From contig CM054182.1 in the NCBI GenBank assembly GCA_028829895.1, positions 57,024,879 to 57,088,878 on the forward strand: a stretch of DNA of 64,000 nucleotides, given 5' to 3'. This document shows, piece by piece, positions 51,470 to 63,475 of the stretch; position 1 is the first letter of the stretch; the number at the start of each line of letters is the position of its first letter. The position numbers and the translations under genes are program-made. The stretch is from Sinotaia quadrata (taxonomy: Eukaryota > Mollusca > Gastropoda > Architaenioglossa > Viviparidae). The notes under the pieces are model-generated. The model searched no databases, was not told the DNA's origin, and saw only the letters and a program-made list of their open reading frames with translations.

Positions 51470-51603
51470 AGTGAAAATGGGAAGAGAGAGAGATAGAAGC
51501 AGAAGAAAAGACAGAGAGACACAAAGAGCAAGGAAGAGGAGAGACAGAGACAGAGAGAAAGAAAAGAAAGAAAGCTCGAGAGAAATAGATAGACATACAC
51601 ACA

Positions 51604-51636
<33 letters not shown>

Positions 51637-51700
51637 GCACGCACGCACACAGATACACAGAGAGAGACAGAGACAGAACAGGACAGAAGAAAATGAAAGA
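51470..51700. repeat. GA-rich / (CA)n / (GC)n compound low-complexity tract
   Basis: A purine-rich segment, then CA dinucleotides, then GCGC and GCAC blocks, then purines again. All ORFs across it are artefacts. Confidence 0.93.
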
Positions 51701-51837
51701 GAGATAGAGACTAACCCTCATAAAGTCAATGAAAAAGATTTGGTACCCATTCCTAACTCATCATAACCAAGGAAACAGGATCATTTCTCCATCCACCCAA
51801 CCCACAACAGCAAGAGTGATGGACACTAATCACTTTC

Positions 51838-52080
51838 AAAGACTTTATTTCAATGGCAGTCACTATACTTTATTTTAATGGCAGTCACTAGACTTTATTT
51901 CAATGACAGTCATTAGATTTTATTTCGATGGCAGTCATTAAACTTTATTTTGTTGACAGTCACTAGACATTATTTAGATGGTAGTCCTAGACTTTATTTT
52001 AATGGCAGTCATTAAACATTATTTTGTTGACAGTCACTAGACATTATTTAGATGGCAGTTTATTTCGATGGTAGTTTCTA
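51838..52080. repeat. 28-32 bp minisatellite, about 8-9 copies
   Basis: Unit actagactttatttcaatgg plus cagtc, with tagat and tgttga variants. Confidence 0.95.
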
Positions 52081-52189
52081 GTCCGGACTTCTAGTGAGAG
52101 AGTCAAACATTATATTATCATTCTGATTGCATACACTGTAATGTACGTATGTTTGTTTGATCATTGCTGTCATTTCATGCATTGTGGTA

Positions 52190-52515
52190 ACAAAGTCTGA
52201 TAATTCGAATACAAAGCATAAATTAATGGTTATTATTATTATTATTATTAATTAATTAATCATCCATAACTAATTACAAGTTATGAGAATCTTAATTTAT
52301 GTTATTAATGATTCTCCATCAGACACCACTTGTCTCTCTCACATGGCGGATATGCGGGCGCTGTAAACGTTTTCTCTCTTCCACAACATTAAAGTCAAAC
52401 ATTTTACTCACAAAATATTTCCTTAGGTGGAAAAGCTATTACTAAAAGAGGCGATAAATCCGTTTTTAATCTTTATTTAGCGAGCCCCCAGATACCCACT
52501 TTCTTCTCCAACATT
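52190..52515 (-). mobile_element. Dispersed repeat matching the retroelement leader at 63210 (inverted orientation)
   Basis: Its reverse complement matches 63210-63475 in order: atgttggag, tgggggctc, ctaaata, agattaaaa, ttttccacct, aggaaatatt, ctttaatgttgtggaagaga, cagcgc, cgcat, ttgtaattag, ggatgatt, aataat. It contains TGGGGGCTCG, which equals the start of a tRNA-Pro-type primer binding site. An (ATT)n expansion sits at one end. Confidence 0.7.
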
Positions 52516-52625
52516 AAAGTTTTATAATTAGAGAACCTACTAAATTGCTTAAGACAATAATATCGAATTTCGAAACGTCTGGTTTAGAATTTCTGTATTA
52601 AAGGCTGTTTTAATTTTTACTTCAA

Positions 52626-52783
<158 letters not shown>

Positions 52784-52975
52784 GCCAATCATTCATCTAT
52801 TATTATTTGTATATCGTGACCTCAAGTTTTCAACATTTCGTGAATATGCATACTGTGGTTGTGTTAAACTTTTTATTGATGCATTGCGCACTCGCGCACG
52901 TGTATGTATGTTTGTGTGCGTATAAAATCAGACTATAATATCAACTTTCGATTATAAGATAATGTGTATGTGTGT

Positions 52976-53059
<84 letters not shown>

Positions 53060-54002
53060 TTTATTTTTTGTTTATGCATGTATATCGACATGCATCGCTT
53101 AAATTATTTTTCTAACTTCGATTGTTAAACATTATATTATAAATTACAATGTGTGCGTCATGGTTAAATTTATTTATAATTCCCATTTCTTGACGTGTTT
53201 GTGCGTGTATTTCGGCTTGACTATATGTTCAGTGATGAAGAATAGTAATAGCTATTTAAATTTGTTTAAAATATAAAATTAATAAGAAATAAACATTATA
53301 GTGGCATGTACACATAACTGTATGAACATAGACATGGACTCTAATATTATGTCTTATAGATATCAAAGTGCATTCTGTAAAAAAAAAAAAAATTAAATCA
53401 TTCCGTTGGATGTTTTACAAATTAAATGAAAACAATACAGACAACATGAAGGTAAATGGAAGCCCAATTTATTCGCATGCTTGAGCTTGATTAACATTTA
53501 CCTCTATGAAACAGTCATTGATTTCACTTGTATGGACATCCTTAAACAATGACACAGAAATTTCAAGCACGTTCCTCAGATATGCCGCTGACTTTGGCTT
53601 TTGACGGCACTAAAAATGTGTGTAGTACGATCTGCTTGTTCGCTACCAGACTAATTACGAGTCCCGATCCTTCACGTAACGGACAGGACAGCCAGACACA
53701 ACAACTCGGCCGTTTCATTTTATTCCTCCAATTGCAGCATTGCGTACGAGGAAGACATGGCCAGCCTGTTGCACAGTCAATTATCTTTGCAATTGCCAAT
53801 GACTATTATCACTGAAGGAGGCTTGCTGTTTACAAGTTGGCGCTAGAGACACTGCACCTGGCACCTTCTCATTGGTATTAACGAAGTTGGCAATTAAAAT
53901 TTTCGTTCAAACTCTGTCAGTTTGTCTCTGTGTTTCCTCTCTTTCTCCCTTCACATACACGTTGTCTGCAACTCTTAAGGAATGTCTGTCTCGTTTATCT
54001 CG
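52784..54002. other. Non-coding stretch
   Basis: Contains a (TG)n(AG)n compound microsatellite at about 52966-53057. ORFs at 53549-53815 on both strands have no domain support. Confidence 0.55.
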
Positions 54003-54235
54003 TCTAGCTCTGTGTATTCACGTATTATTACCTTCACTTTAGTCTCGGTTATATCAGCTAGCTTTGCATATTCATGCTCTCTGCCTTCCACTGTATCTCA
54101 TCTAGCTCTGTATATTCATGCATATGACCTTCACTTTAATCTCAGTTATATCAGCTAGTTCTGTATATTCATGCATATGACCTTTTAGTCTCCTACACAC
54201 AGCTAACTCTGCATTCATGTGCTACATTTTAGTTT
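54003..54235. repeat. About 50-60 bp degenerate minisatellite, 4 copies
   Basis: Copies of agctagctctgtatattcat, gcatatgaccttcactttaa and tctcagttatatc. Confidence 0.9.
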
Positions 54236-54689
54236 GTCATCATCAATGATCCGAGTCATCTCGGCTCTCTCTGTATATATCAAGATCTGCAGCAGCTTGT
54301 TAGCTCCTTATGCATACACTGTGAGTATATAACCATTTAACTTTGGTCACCCTGATCAAATTATCTCGGTTAACTTTTATATGTATGCACTGTGATTTCC
54401 TAGCCTGGCTGATGATGTAAGTACGCCTAAATTTTGTTTATTTACTTTCATAACATCTCCCACCTGTTCGTTTTAAGTGTTTAAAGGATTGGGCAGCTCA
54501 TACACCTTTTGTAACCAATAGCTTGCTTTGACAGCGTACACCATAGCATGTAAAATTCGTCGCTTTTAATAAGGTTCCCTATATAAACACACAACTACCA
54601 TGTACATGTGCAATTCATTGTCACTTGGCAACCCAGTGCTTACAAAGGTATAATAAACAGTTTTGTATCATCTAGAATATTCCAGATGA

Positions 54690-55290
54690 ATTCACTGCGT
54701 CGTTTGACAGCGCAGGAAATACGGAGGTATATGCGCTTGCACAATCTAGATGAATTCGTGACGTCATTTAACAAAACAGTCATTGCATGCATGTGTACAT
54801 AAACACTGCGTGCACATCCTAGATCATCCATTGCGCAATTGACAACACAGTGGCTATGCAGGTATAATAACGCACTTTCTACAATATAGATTGCGTCATT
54901 GCAAAACAGCCATTGCATACTGTGTACATAAACATTGCCTGCACAGCCTAGATCAGTTCTTTGTGTCATTTGACAGCACACTGGTAAATGGATTAATAGA
55001 CATAACGTGAACTTCATACATATCAGTAAAATAATTATTGTAGTATTAAGAATGTAATCTTAGTACATACAACACTCTTGTGATATTTTTTTAATTCAAA
55101 GTGACAGACGCTAATACCAAGAAAATTAATAAATCTAGACTTGCTGATCTGGGCTGTGTGAACAATGTTTATATGCACTGTATGCAATGGCTGTTTTGCA
55201 ATAACGCAATGAACTCATCTAGATTGTGCAAGCTTCTTTTAATATATCCCCGTATCTACTGTGCTGCCAAATGACGCATTAGGCAGTTCT
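54690..55290. mobile_element. Fold-back element with long inverted arms
   Basis: The left side holds two diverged direct units (about 54690-54830 and 54830-54960). The reverse complement of 55140-55290 matches them: cttgcacaatctagatga is at 54733 and, inverted, near 55220; gcaaaacagccattgcatac is at 54902 and, inverted, near 55190. Arms of about 150 bp flank a spacer of about 180 bp. No ORF of mobile-element type. Confidence 0.75.
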
Positions 55291-55302
55291 ATTTCTAGTT
55301 CT

Positions 55303-55709
55303 AGATTTATTTTTTTGGGGTGGGAGCCCAAATAAAAGTGTCGATGCTTCTTTCATTGTGATTGATATGTAATATAAATAATGTTTTCTAGTGAGTTAAC
55401 TAGTTTATAAAATCTTTTTAAGCCTTCTGAATTAAGTTTCCATCCTTAACAGTCACAGCATACTGTCATAAACGATTTCTGCAATACACATGCGAAAAAT
55501 ATAAAAGCATTTCCTCCATAGGTCAGAATCAACAGTGGTTTATTGTTTTCAAGTCACTGTGTAAGTAAAAGATGGCTACGTTGCATGATTAATTCAGAAA
55601 TGTTAACCTGTGTATTTCATTTTAACACCCGATATTATTAAAGCATACTAATTAAATCATGCTGTCGTGTCATTTTATTTTGGCTCCCCCTACAAATCCA
55701 GAAATCTAG
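55303..55709. mobile_element. MITE-like element with about 37-bp terminal inverted repeats
   Basis: Left end ctagatttatttttttgggg plus tgggagcccaaataaaa (55303-55338) matches the reverse complement of the right end 55673-55709 (ttttattttggctcccccta, aatccagaaatctag). The element is about 407 bp, AT-rich, without a transposase ORF. CTAG lies at both tips; a longer target duplication is not evident. The superfamily is not assigned. Confidence 0.75.
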
Positions 55710-55765
55710 GTTTGTAAATAGATCTGCAATAACATTTCAGTGAACTTTGTCAAGAACGTTACTGA

Positions 55766-55912
<147 letters not shown>

Positions 55913-56574
55913 TGACACTCATGCTCTGTTTCACACACACATGCACAGACACACACACACCTGACACACAAAACGCTACCTTTTTCACGAGAGACATTGT
56001 CATGTACACTAATCATTCATAAATTGTAGCCGTTAAAATATATTTAGTTTTAAATAAGTTATTTTCGAAAAGTATTATTTTAAAATATTGTCGTACCATT
56101 CTCCAAGCCTGCCCTACCTTTCCTTTCGCTTCTTACCGACCTCACTGTGAGGAATTATTATCATGTAAATGCTGTTGTATAAAAAAACAACAAAGAAACT
56201 CATCCCAACCTTTATTATGTATTGATCACGCGCTGTGAAGTGGGGGGGGGGGGAGGAGTCCCTTTCTGGGGATCACGCTTGAGCAAAATATAAATGATTA
56301 TAAATGGCATTTGAATCGAGTGTTCGTAGTGAAACTGATACGTATTCTAGAACCATTTACTGGCCTTTGACCACTGCAAGAGAACAGCACTGCCAGAAGA
56401 TTACATACACAGCCCTACTCTCTTTTAACAAACAAACAAACACACAAAAATAAACCCACACCAACACTTTTATATTTCTCGTAATGACTTTAATTGGCAA
56501 AAGGAGCATTCATTATTACGCTGTCAGGGAAGAAAGAGGTACCTAACGAAAGTCAGACTGGAGAGGAGAAGTAG

Positions 56575-56760
56575 AGGTCTCTCTCTTAGTGATGTGTACT
56601 GAAACCTAAATGACCAATGAAAGAATCCTTCCTGTAGACTTGTGTTTGAGTTGAGGTCTATCTCTTAGTGATGTGAACTGAAACCTAAATGACCACTGAA
56701 AGACCCCTTCCTATAAACATGTCTGAGTTGAGGTCTCTCTCATACAAAGTGACAGCCCTG
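56575..56760. repeat. About 79-bp minisatellite, 2.3 copies
   Basis: Copies share gaggtctmtctcttagtgat, actgaaacctaaatgacca and ctgaaagamyccttcct. Confidence 0.93.
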
Positions 56761-58216
56761 CCAGCAAATAAAGAATAAAGTATTTTGCGGATCGCACAAC
56801 GTTAAACAGCGTCATTTATAAAGGTCAGTAGTGCGAACTAGCTTCAAACCCGAGACAGTTCTATCGTTGCTATGCAGACACGCACTGTGTCGTCGTTATG
56901 TTGAAGACTGTGCCAGAATACTATCTGGGTAATATATGTTGGAGAATTTAATAGAAAGCTAAGTCAAGCAATACTGTAATTCTGCGTCTAGCACGGCAAA
57001 ACTAGGCGTCTTTTTTGCGTGGTTTTTTTTCTTCTTCAGATGTTTGAGTTGAGTTATACAGTGCACCCTTGATCCATATCATTACCCTCCTAGTACTGAT
57101 GCAGTGTAGCGTGCACTTTGTTGTTGCGTTGTAGTAGTCATTAAAACTGCAGTATTACATTCTGTCTGCAAGTACATGTTGTGCCACTTAATAAAAGTAC
57201 GTACCATGTACATTATATAGTTGAATTACTGGCCAGTATTCATAGTTTGGTAAGTTTTGTTAATATTGATTATTGCGTACAATCTACAGTGTGCCCTTAA
57301 TAATATTCAGTGTTTAATATTACAACGAAATATTTTAGTGAGATATTATGTTGGTCTACTCGTTTCTTGTAGGACATTATTCTGTACACTCATTGACCTG
57401 TAACCTGCAACATAATAAATTAAAGTTAAAAACACCATTCTTATATATAGTAATGAAGCAAAGGGCTCCCAGGTTAAAGTGACCTCACTCAACTTTTCGG
57501 TCAAGTCAATGGCATCTTTACTCAAAATACCAGATTGTTTCAGTCTGGTGTTTACTCAACGAGAAGTTGACTCATAATTAGTACGACAGAAATGTCAGGA
57601 AATACTATTGCTTTGCGAGATATTAAAATCACCAGTGAATAAATTTCAACGCCTAATGCAGTGTTTTAGAGTCACTGCCAAATGAAACATATACCTTAAA
57701 TAAAGACATAGTCATATTTTTAGTTCAATGTAATTTTCTTGTCTTAAGTATTATTGTCATGTTTATATTCTAATACAATTTCATTTTCTTATCTTAAGTA
57801 TATTTCTCGTGTACATATTTTAAATACGATTTCAAGTCGTTGTCTTCAGAGTAGCTGTCGTGTTTATATTTTAGTAGAGTTAAATTATTAGCGATTTTTA
57901 AATTTGTGTGCGGTCATTCTTTCTTTTATTTATTCATTATATAATTAAAACAATACATGTTTGTACAATATGAAATATATATTAGGAGACTGAAAAATAC
58001 ATACCGACTTGTGTTTATACTAGTTGCATCTCTCCACCTCCCCCGCCCTCCTCTGCTGATTGTCCACTCAAGTCATGTGAAAAATGACTTACTCGTAATA
58101 AGTCGAACATGACGTAAAGTGCATTATTGCTTATTTGGAGATGTGAATGGAGAAACTTTCTAGTTGACTGGTGTTATAGTTCCACCCTACACACAAACAC
58201 CCTGACTTGGGGACAG
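56761..58216. other. AT-rich non-coding stretch
   Basis: No gene recognised on either strand. A decayed repeat (tcttaagtatatttctcgtg-like) occurs two to three times near 57715-57860. Confidence 0.55.
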
Positions 58217-58440
58217 TGTGTGTTTGTGTGAAATGGTTTTCTGCTTTAACACAAAGTGTAGAAAACTCAAAATGTGTTTGTGTGAAATGGTTTTCTGCTT
58301 TAACACAAAGTGTAGAAAACTCAAAATGTGTTTGTGTGAAATGGTTTTCTGCTTTAACACAAAGTGTAGAAAACTCAAAATGTGTTTGTGTGAAATGGTT
58401 TTCTGCTTTAACACAAAGTGTAGAAAACTCAAAATGTGTT
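58217..58440. repeat. 54-bp minisatellite, 4 copies
   Basis: Unit gtgtttgtgtgaaatggttt plus tctgctttaacacaaagtgt and agaaaactcaaaat. Copies look identical. As 54 bp is 18 codons it opens repeat ORFs of 80-87 codons on both strands, in several frames. Confidence 0.98.
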
Positions 58441-58493
58441 TGGCGTGTACACAGATATAGTGTACGTTAACGAATTATTTCCCAGATTCAAAT

Positions 58494-58498
<5 letters not shown>

Positions 58499-58574
<76 letters not shown>
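58499..58574. repeat. (GT)n microsatellite
   Basis: About 76 bp of uninterrupted GT. Confidence 0.99.
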
Positions 58575-58575
<1 letters not shown>

Positions 58576-58659
58576 AAAGCTTATTTTATTTGATAGATAA
58601 GAGAATGCAACCGTGTCAGTGGATAATAACATGTTTTACAGAAACTGCACTGAGTAATA

Positions 58660-59060
58660 AATATATGCTGACACACACTTCAATGGATAATTGCACGCTT
58701 TACATCCATGTCACTGGATATATTAGGTTTATATAGACATTACTGAATAATAGCAGATCTTACATCCAAGTCATGAGATAAGAGCCGGTTTAACATTCAA
58801 GTCACTGAATAACAGAACTTTGTACATCCAAATCACTACATAAAGTCGGTTTTACATCCAAGTCACGGACAACAGCTAGTTTTAGATCCAAGTCACTGCA
58901 TGACGTCAGGTTATGCATCTGAGTCACTGGAAATAGCAGATTGTACATCCAAGTAGCTGGATAATACAGACTTTACATCCAAGTTACTGGATAAAGCCGG
59001 GTTGACATCCAAGTTACTGGATAAAGCAGGTTTTACATCCAAGTCACTAGAAGCAGATCT
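58660..59060. repeat. Degenerate 33-36 bp minisatellite, about 11-12 copies
   Basis: Diverged copies of tttacatccaagtcactgga plus taaagcagg. Copies are most alike toward the right end. Confidence 0.92.
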
Positions 59061-59374
59061 CTCCATTCTTGGCGGAATAACAAGCTCTTAGAACTGGGTG
59101 AGTGTCACGAGGGGCCGTGTTTATACACATGCGGGTGTGTTTTATGGTGCACATACACACAGCGGGATGCTGGAATCCCTAGGGGTACAAGAGTGTTTGT
59201 TAGAAAGAACGGCCATTGTAGCTGATTGTTTGCTTTATATATAATTCAGAAGCGTACGGCATATGTGAAAGGCCCACCAAGAAAATGAAGCAGTTACTCA
59301 TCTGCATTAAGGAAAGACTTGAAATTTCTGTTTAGGGAAAATGCACTCATTTCAGATGTTCACTTATTGAGTAG

Positions 59375-59735
59375 CGAACATAGCAGTGTGAGGGATGAGC
59401 ATAGCAGTGTGAAATAGTTAGAGAGTACCGAGCATGGCGGTGCGTAGTACAGTGGAGTAGCGAGCATAATAGTGTGTGGAACAACGCAGCGTTAGTAGCG
59501 AGCATAATAGTGTGTGGAACAACGCAGCCTTACTAGCGAGCATAATAGTGTGTGGAACAACGCAGCCTTACTAGCGAGCATAATAGTGTGTGGAACAACG
59601 CAGCGTTAGTAGCGAGCATAATAGTGTGTGGAACAACGCAGCCTTACTAGCGAGCATAATAGTGTGTGGAAGAACGCAGCCTTACTAGCGAGCATAATAG
59701 TGTGTGGAACACGCAGTTTTATTAGCGAGCGGACT
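59375..59735. repeat. 38-bp minisatellite, about 8 copies
   Basis: Unit agcgagcataatagtgtgtg plus gaacaacgcagccttact. Alternating ccttact and cgttagt endings suggest duplication of multi-unit blocks. Left flank copies (agcgaacatagcagtgtgag) are diverged. Confidence 0.96.
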
Positions 59736-59966
59736 GCAGCAATTGTACAGAATTTGGTGAGCACTGAATAGGGTAGTTGAATAAAACGAACATAGACTTC
59801 CGAAAGCGTAGCACATACTGAGAAAGATGAAGAGACCAAGAAAATACCGACCAACATGATAGCATTCAGACAGTAGTTACTTCAATGGTGGTTTTCCTAC
59901 CGAAACGTCATCAACTTGAAGTGATAAGATACCAAAGCGTGTGCAACAGCATAAACACTCACTCCA

Positions 59967-60004
59967 CACACACACACACACACACACACCACACACACAC
60001 ATAC

Positions 60005-60087
<83 letters not shown>
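59967..60087. repeat. (CA)n microsatellite
   Basis: About 121 bp of CA with two short interruptions. Confidence 0.99.
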
Positions 60088-60089
<2 letters not shown>

Positions 60090-61689
60090 TTTTTTCGAAA
60101 GCGTAGGTTAACTTATATAACTCCAGTAACAGGACAAGCAAACTGACAAAAGCACAAACGCTGATAGACAGATGTTGACACCTGTAGCAGTGTAGATGAA
60201 TGATGGACAATGACATCAGCAAAAGTAAAGACTGACATAACTGTACACGTAGCTAAATATACTAAATATAATACTAAATCTCCACAGAATGTCCATCATG
60301 TTACAACAACGAGAATAAAAGAAGGCACTTGACACGGTTCTTCATCTCCCAGAACGAAACAAACCCGTGCCATTATTAACAGAGACTATGTAGTCTGGCG
60401 AACTTTGATATAAAATTAACGTCTCTATTTCCATGTTTTTGCAAAGAGATTACCACTGATCAAATTTGGTGCAAGAGATCTCGTGGAGCAAAACACATGT
60501 CTGTCTTTCGGTACACGATACATATCAGCAACGTCAACAAACTTTGGATGTAGATGTTAAACCAAATCAGCCAATGAATGAATGAATCATTCGATCACTC
60601 AAAATTCCTACCTTCTTCGAGCACCTGACGATATCGGGAAGGGGGGGGGGGGATAAGGGACTCTCCCTAATGAGGCTGAAGTTCTTTCTGCTTGACAATG
60701 TATTTCGATCGGTGTTCACTCTTGACATACAGGTTCTTAAAAAACAGGGGACGACAATGCAAAAGAACAGAGATGGTGGTTACAAATCAAAGAGGAACAA
60801 CACATGTCAAAATATCAATAAAAACAGAGGTATGCTGATAATACAAAATGTAGACCTGTGGGATCTAGTTTCGCATAAAATGGAACATTTATTTTAATAA
60901 CACGATTGCACGAAGTGATTCCCTGTTATTACAAACGAATATATTGTTTTAATTTATTTCTTTTACTTTGAAACTTTTTGAAGCCAGCATGCAGTCTTTT
61001 TCAACAGGATTTCCTTTTCGTTATTTCAAAATAAAGAAAAGAAACACCTGTACATTAAAAATCGACCGATCATACCACGATATTGCTTCTAAGCATGTAG
61101 GGAGGCAGGAAAAAAAAGGGGCGTTAATATTTTATTAAAAGCTACGAAATTAACCTTATGCTTCATATTCCCATAGCAACCGTTAGTGGCTGGCGTGCTA
61201 TGAACGTACTATAAATGTTATTGCCGAGTGTTATACGCATTGGTGTTTGAATTCTTAAGACTCACTGGGTGCAGCTTGAGTTTCTGTGTTCAAGACGGTG
61301 ATTTCACAAGCAGTTCATTTCATGAGCGTTACAGAGACACAAAATTCTTTGTGTATTTTTAGAACCAACCAGTCCTCGCTATATCTTTAGATACAACGGT
61401 AGAAGGCGTCGCTTGTGGTGAGCACGAAATCTGGACACGTGTACAATCCACAGAATGCAACAAGTGGTTATCAGACTTTAAGGCAACTCCAGCGCAGTAG
61501 AAATGGAAGTGTAAGGCTCCATTACATAAGTCTGTAAATGCTGCAACACCTTTATATAAATATCCTGTATCTTCTCTACTGTAGAGAGGAAAAAATAATC
61601 CTAAATGATGCTAACGTAATTATATAAGTTATATTCGTCTATGATAAGATGAAAATAAATAATGATAATGATTTTTGCATATGATTTGC
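60088..61689. other. Non-coding stretch
   Basis: No gene recognised. A poly-G run lies near 60642-60651. The ORF at 60670-60897 is not supported by any domain. Confidence 0.55.
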
Positions 61690-61955
61690 GTTTTATTTCC
61701 TTAAGTGTGGAGACATAACTGGTCATATTTCCAAGGAAAATTACGGTGATATTTTGTGAAAGGTTGTCCTTATATCTCTTTAAGTGTAGAGACATAAAGG
61801 GTCATATTTCCAAGGAAAATTATGGTGATATTTTGTGAAAGGTTGTCCTTATATCTCTTTAAGTGTAGAGACATAAAGGGTAATATTTCCAAGGAAAATT
61901 ACGGTGATATTTTGGGATAGGTTGTCCTTATATCTCTTTAGGTGTGGAGACATAA
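61690..61955. repeat. 79-bp minisatellite, about 3.3 copies
   Basis: Unit contains gtgtagagacataaagggtc, atatttccaaggaaaattac, ggtgatattttgtgaaaggt and tgtccttatatctcttta. Confidence 0.97.
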
Positions 61956-62195
61956 CCTGTTATGTTCCAACTTATAATGAGGAATTAATATGATATTTGA
62001 TATTTAATGTCAGTGGTTATTGAGGTATGTAAAATTATATTATCTTTGTTTTTAAAATGTGTTGAATTAAATATGCGTATGTCTTAAAACTGACATAGAT
62101 TTATTTGTCTCACGAATTAATTATTCATATGTTTTAAAACTGACATAATTTTTTGTGTGCGTCCTTTGAATAGTTATTCAATTCGTATTGTGGAT

Positions 62196-63224
62196 GTGAT
62201 GGAGTAAATTTGCCTATTCCTATTTTAAATTGTTAAATTGTCAGTGTGACCCGACCTTGGGCACTCCTTATGATATTTATGTTAGAGTTGGAAGTAAACA
62301 ACTCAGTTGTAAACTAGGCTAGTAATTGCTGATGCAATCCAAACCAGTTCCAACTAGATGAGTAGTTTTTCTGACTAATAGTCTCACAGTGTTCATAACA
62401 ACTTAACCAATGGGGATGGACCAAAAGTTTCTTTGTTGAAGACGTATTCTATGCTAATCTCTTTCAATTTGAACATAATTCCAGTCCAGTCGTAAAGGCG
62501 ACCATTAGCCTATTAATGGAGCAAGCCTTAACAGAGCAAGTTTTTCACTTCACGCTTCAGTGACTACTGTACTCTGCTTGAATACATTGGTGTGTGCATC
62601 CAGCATTGTGGTCAGTAAATGGTGTTACTGTAAGTTGATTCCTGTGAATTCCATTCAAGAGCCAATATGGCGGAAATGTTGGCTTCAATTTGGTCTCGAG
62701 AATTCACAAAGATTATTTTGTATATTCCTCGTGGTGTGTTGAGTAAATGCAATGGAAATATAAGAACATCCCTCTTGTGCTTGATGGTGCATGTGAAATT
62801 CTCTACAGTGAACTTGGAGAGTACATTAAAGATTCTGGAACAGTTGTGCAATTTGCCTCTAGAAGGGACACGTGGGGTCTCGCTTGAATGAGAAAGACAG
62901 TGACTGGTTGCAAACCACATGATTGTGAACACACACCGGTGACAGCCGCCAATTTTGAAAACGCTATATAAATATACTTTATTTATCTGAACTCTACTCT
63001 CATTTCCATGATGATATCCATGAACTTGATTATGTATTTATGTTAACTGACTGCTTGTGGCTATACTAGGATCAAGTGAATGATTGTCCAGCATTAATTG
63101 AATATTGTTGTGATGTTCTCTTGATTATATTGAAATGTTGTATATTTGATTGTTGATTTAATAAATATATTGTTAAATTTATTGACTTTCTTCCACATAG
63201 TGATAGCCATATGTTGGAGGGACA
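62196..63224 (+). mobile_element. Candidate LTR of a retrotransposon, copy B
   Basis: Begins TGATGGAGTAAATTTGCC and shares its first about 200 bp with 2332-2540. Inside are a TATA-like ctatataaatata at about 62963, an AATAAA at about 63160 and an end in GGACA at 63224, followed within about 10 bp by TGGGGGCTCAC (63234), similar to a tRNA-Pro-type primer binding site. This order (TG start, TATA, poly-A signal, CA end, primer site) is what an LTR shows. No partner LTR or gag/pol ORF lies in the window, so it is a 5' LTR cut by the window edge, a decayed copy, or another dispersed repeat. The ORFs at 62560-62932 inside it are unsupported. Confidence 0.5.
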
Positions 63225-63475
63225 TTTGGTGGATGGGGGCTCACTAAATATAGATTAAAAGATGGATTTGTCTTCTCCTTCGGTAAGAAGTTTTCCACCT
63301 ACGGAAATATTGTGTGACTGTAAATGTTTGTCTTTAATGTTGTGGAAGAGAGAAAATATCTACAGCGCTCGCATAACTGCCAAGTGGTGCTGGAGAATTA
63401 TTACTAATATAAATTAAGACTGTCTTCACTTGTAATTAGCTATGGGTGATTCATTAATAATAATCATAACCATTA
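63210..63475 (+). mobile_element. Retroelement leader-like dispersed repeat
   Basis: Matches the reverse complement of 52190-52515 over about 260 bp, starting around the primer-site-like TGGGGGCTC. It directly follows the candidate LTR, so the family boundary and the LTR boundary coincide. Confidence 0.65.

Noticed and set aside
53549..53815. Overlapping ORFs on both strands
   Set aside because: No domain; length is within chance for a less AT-rich patch.
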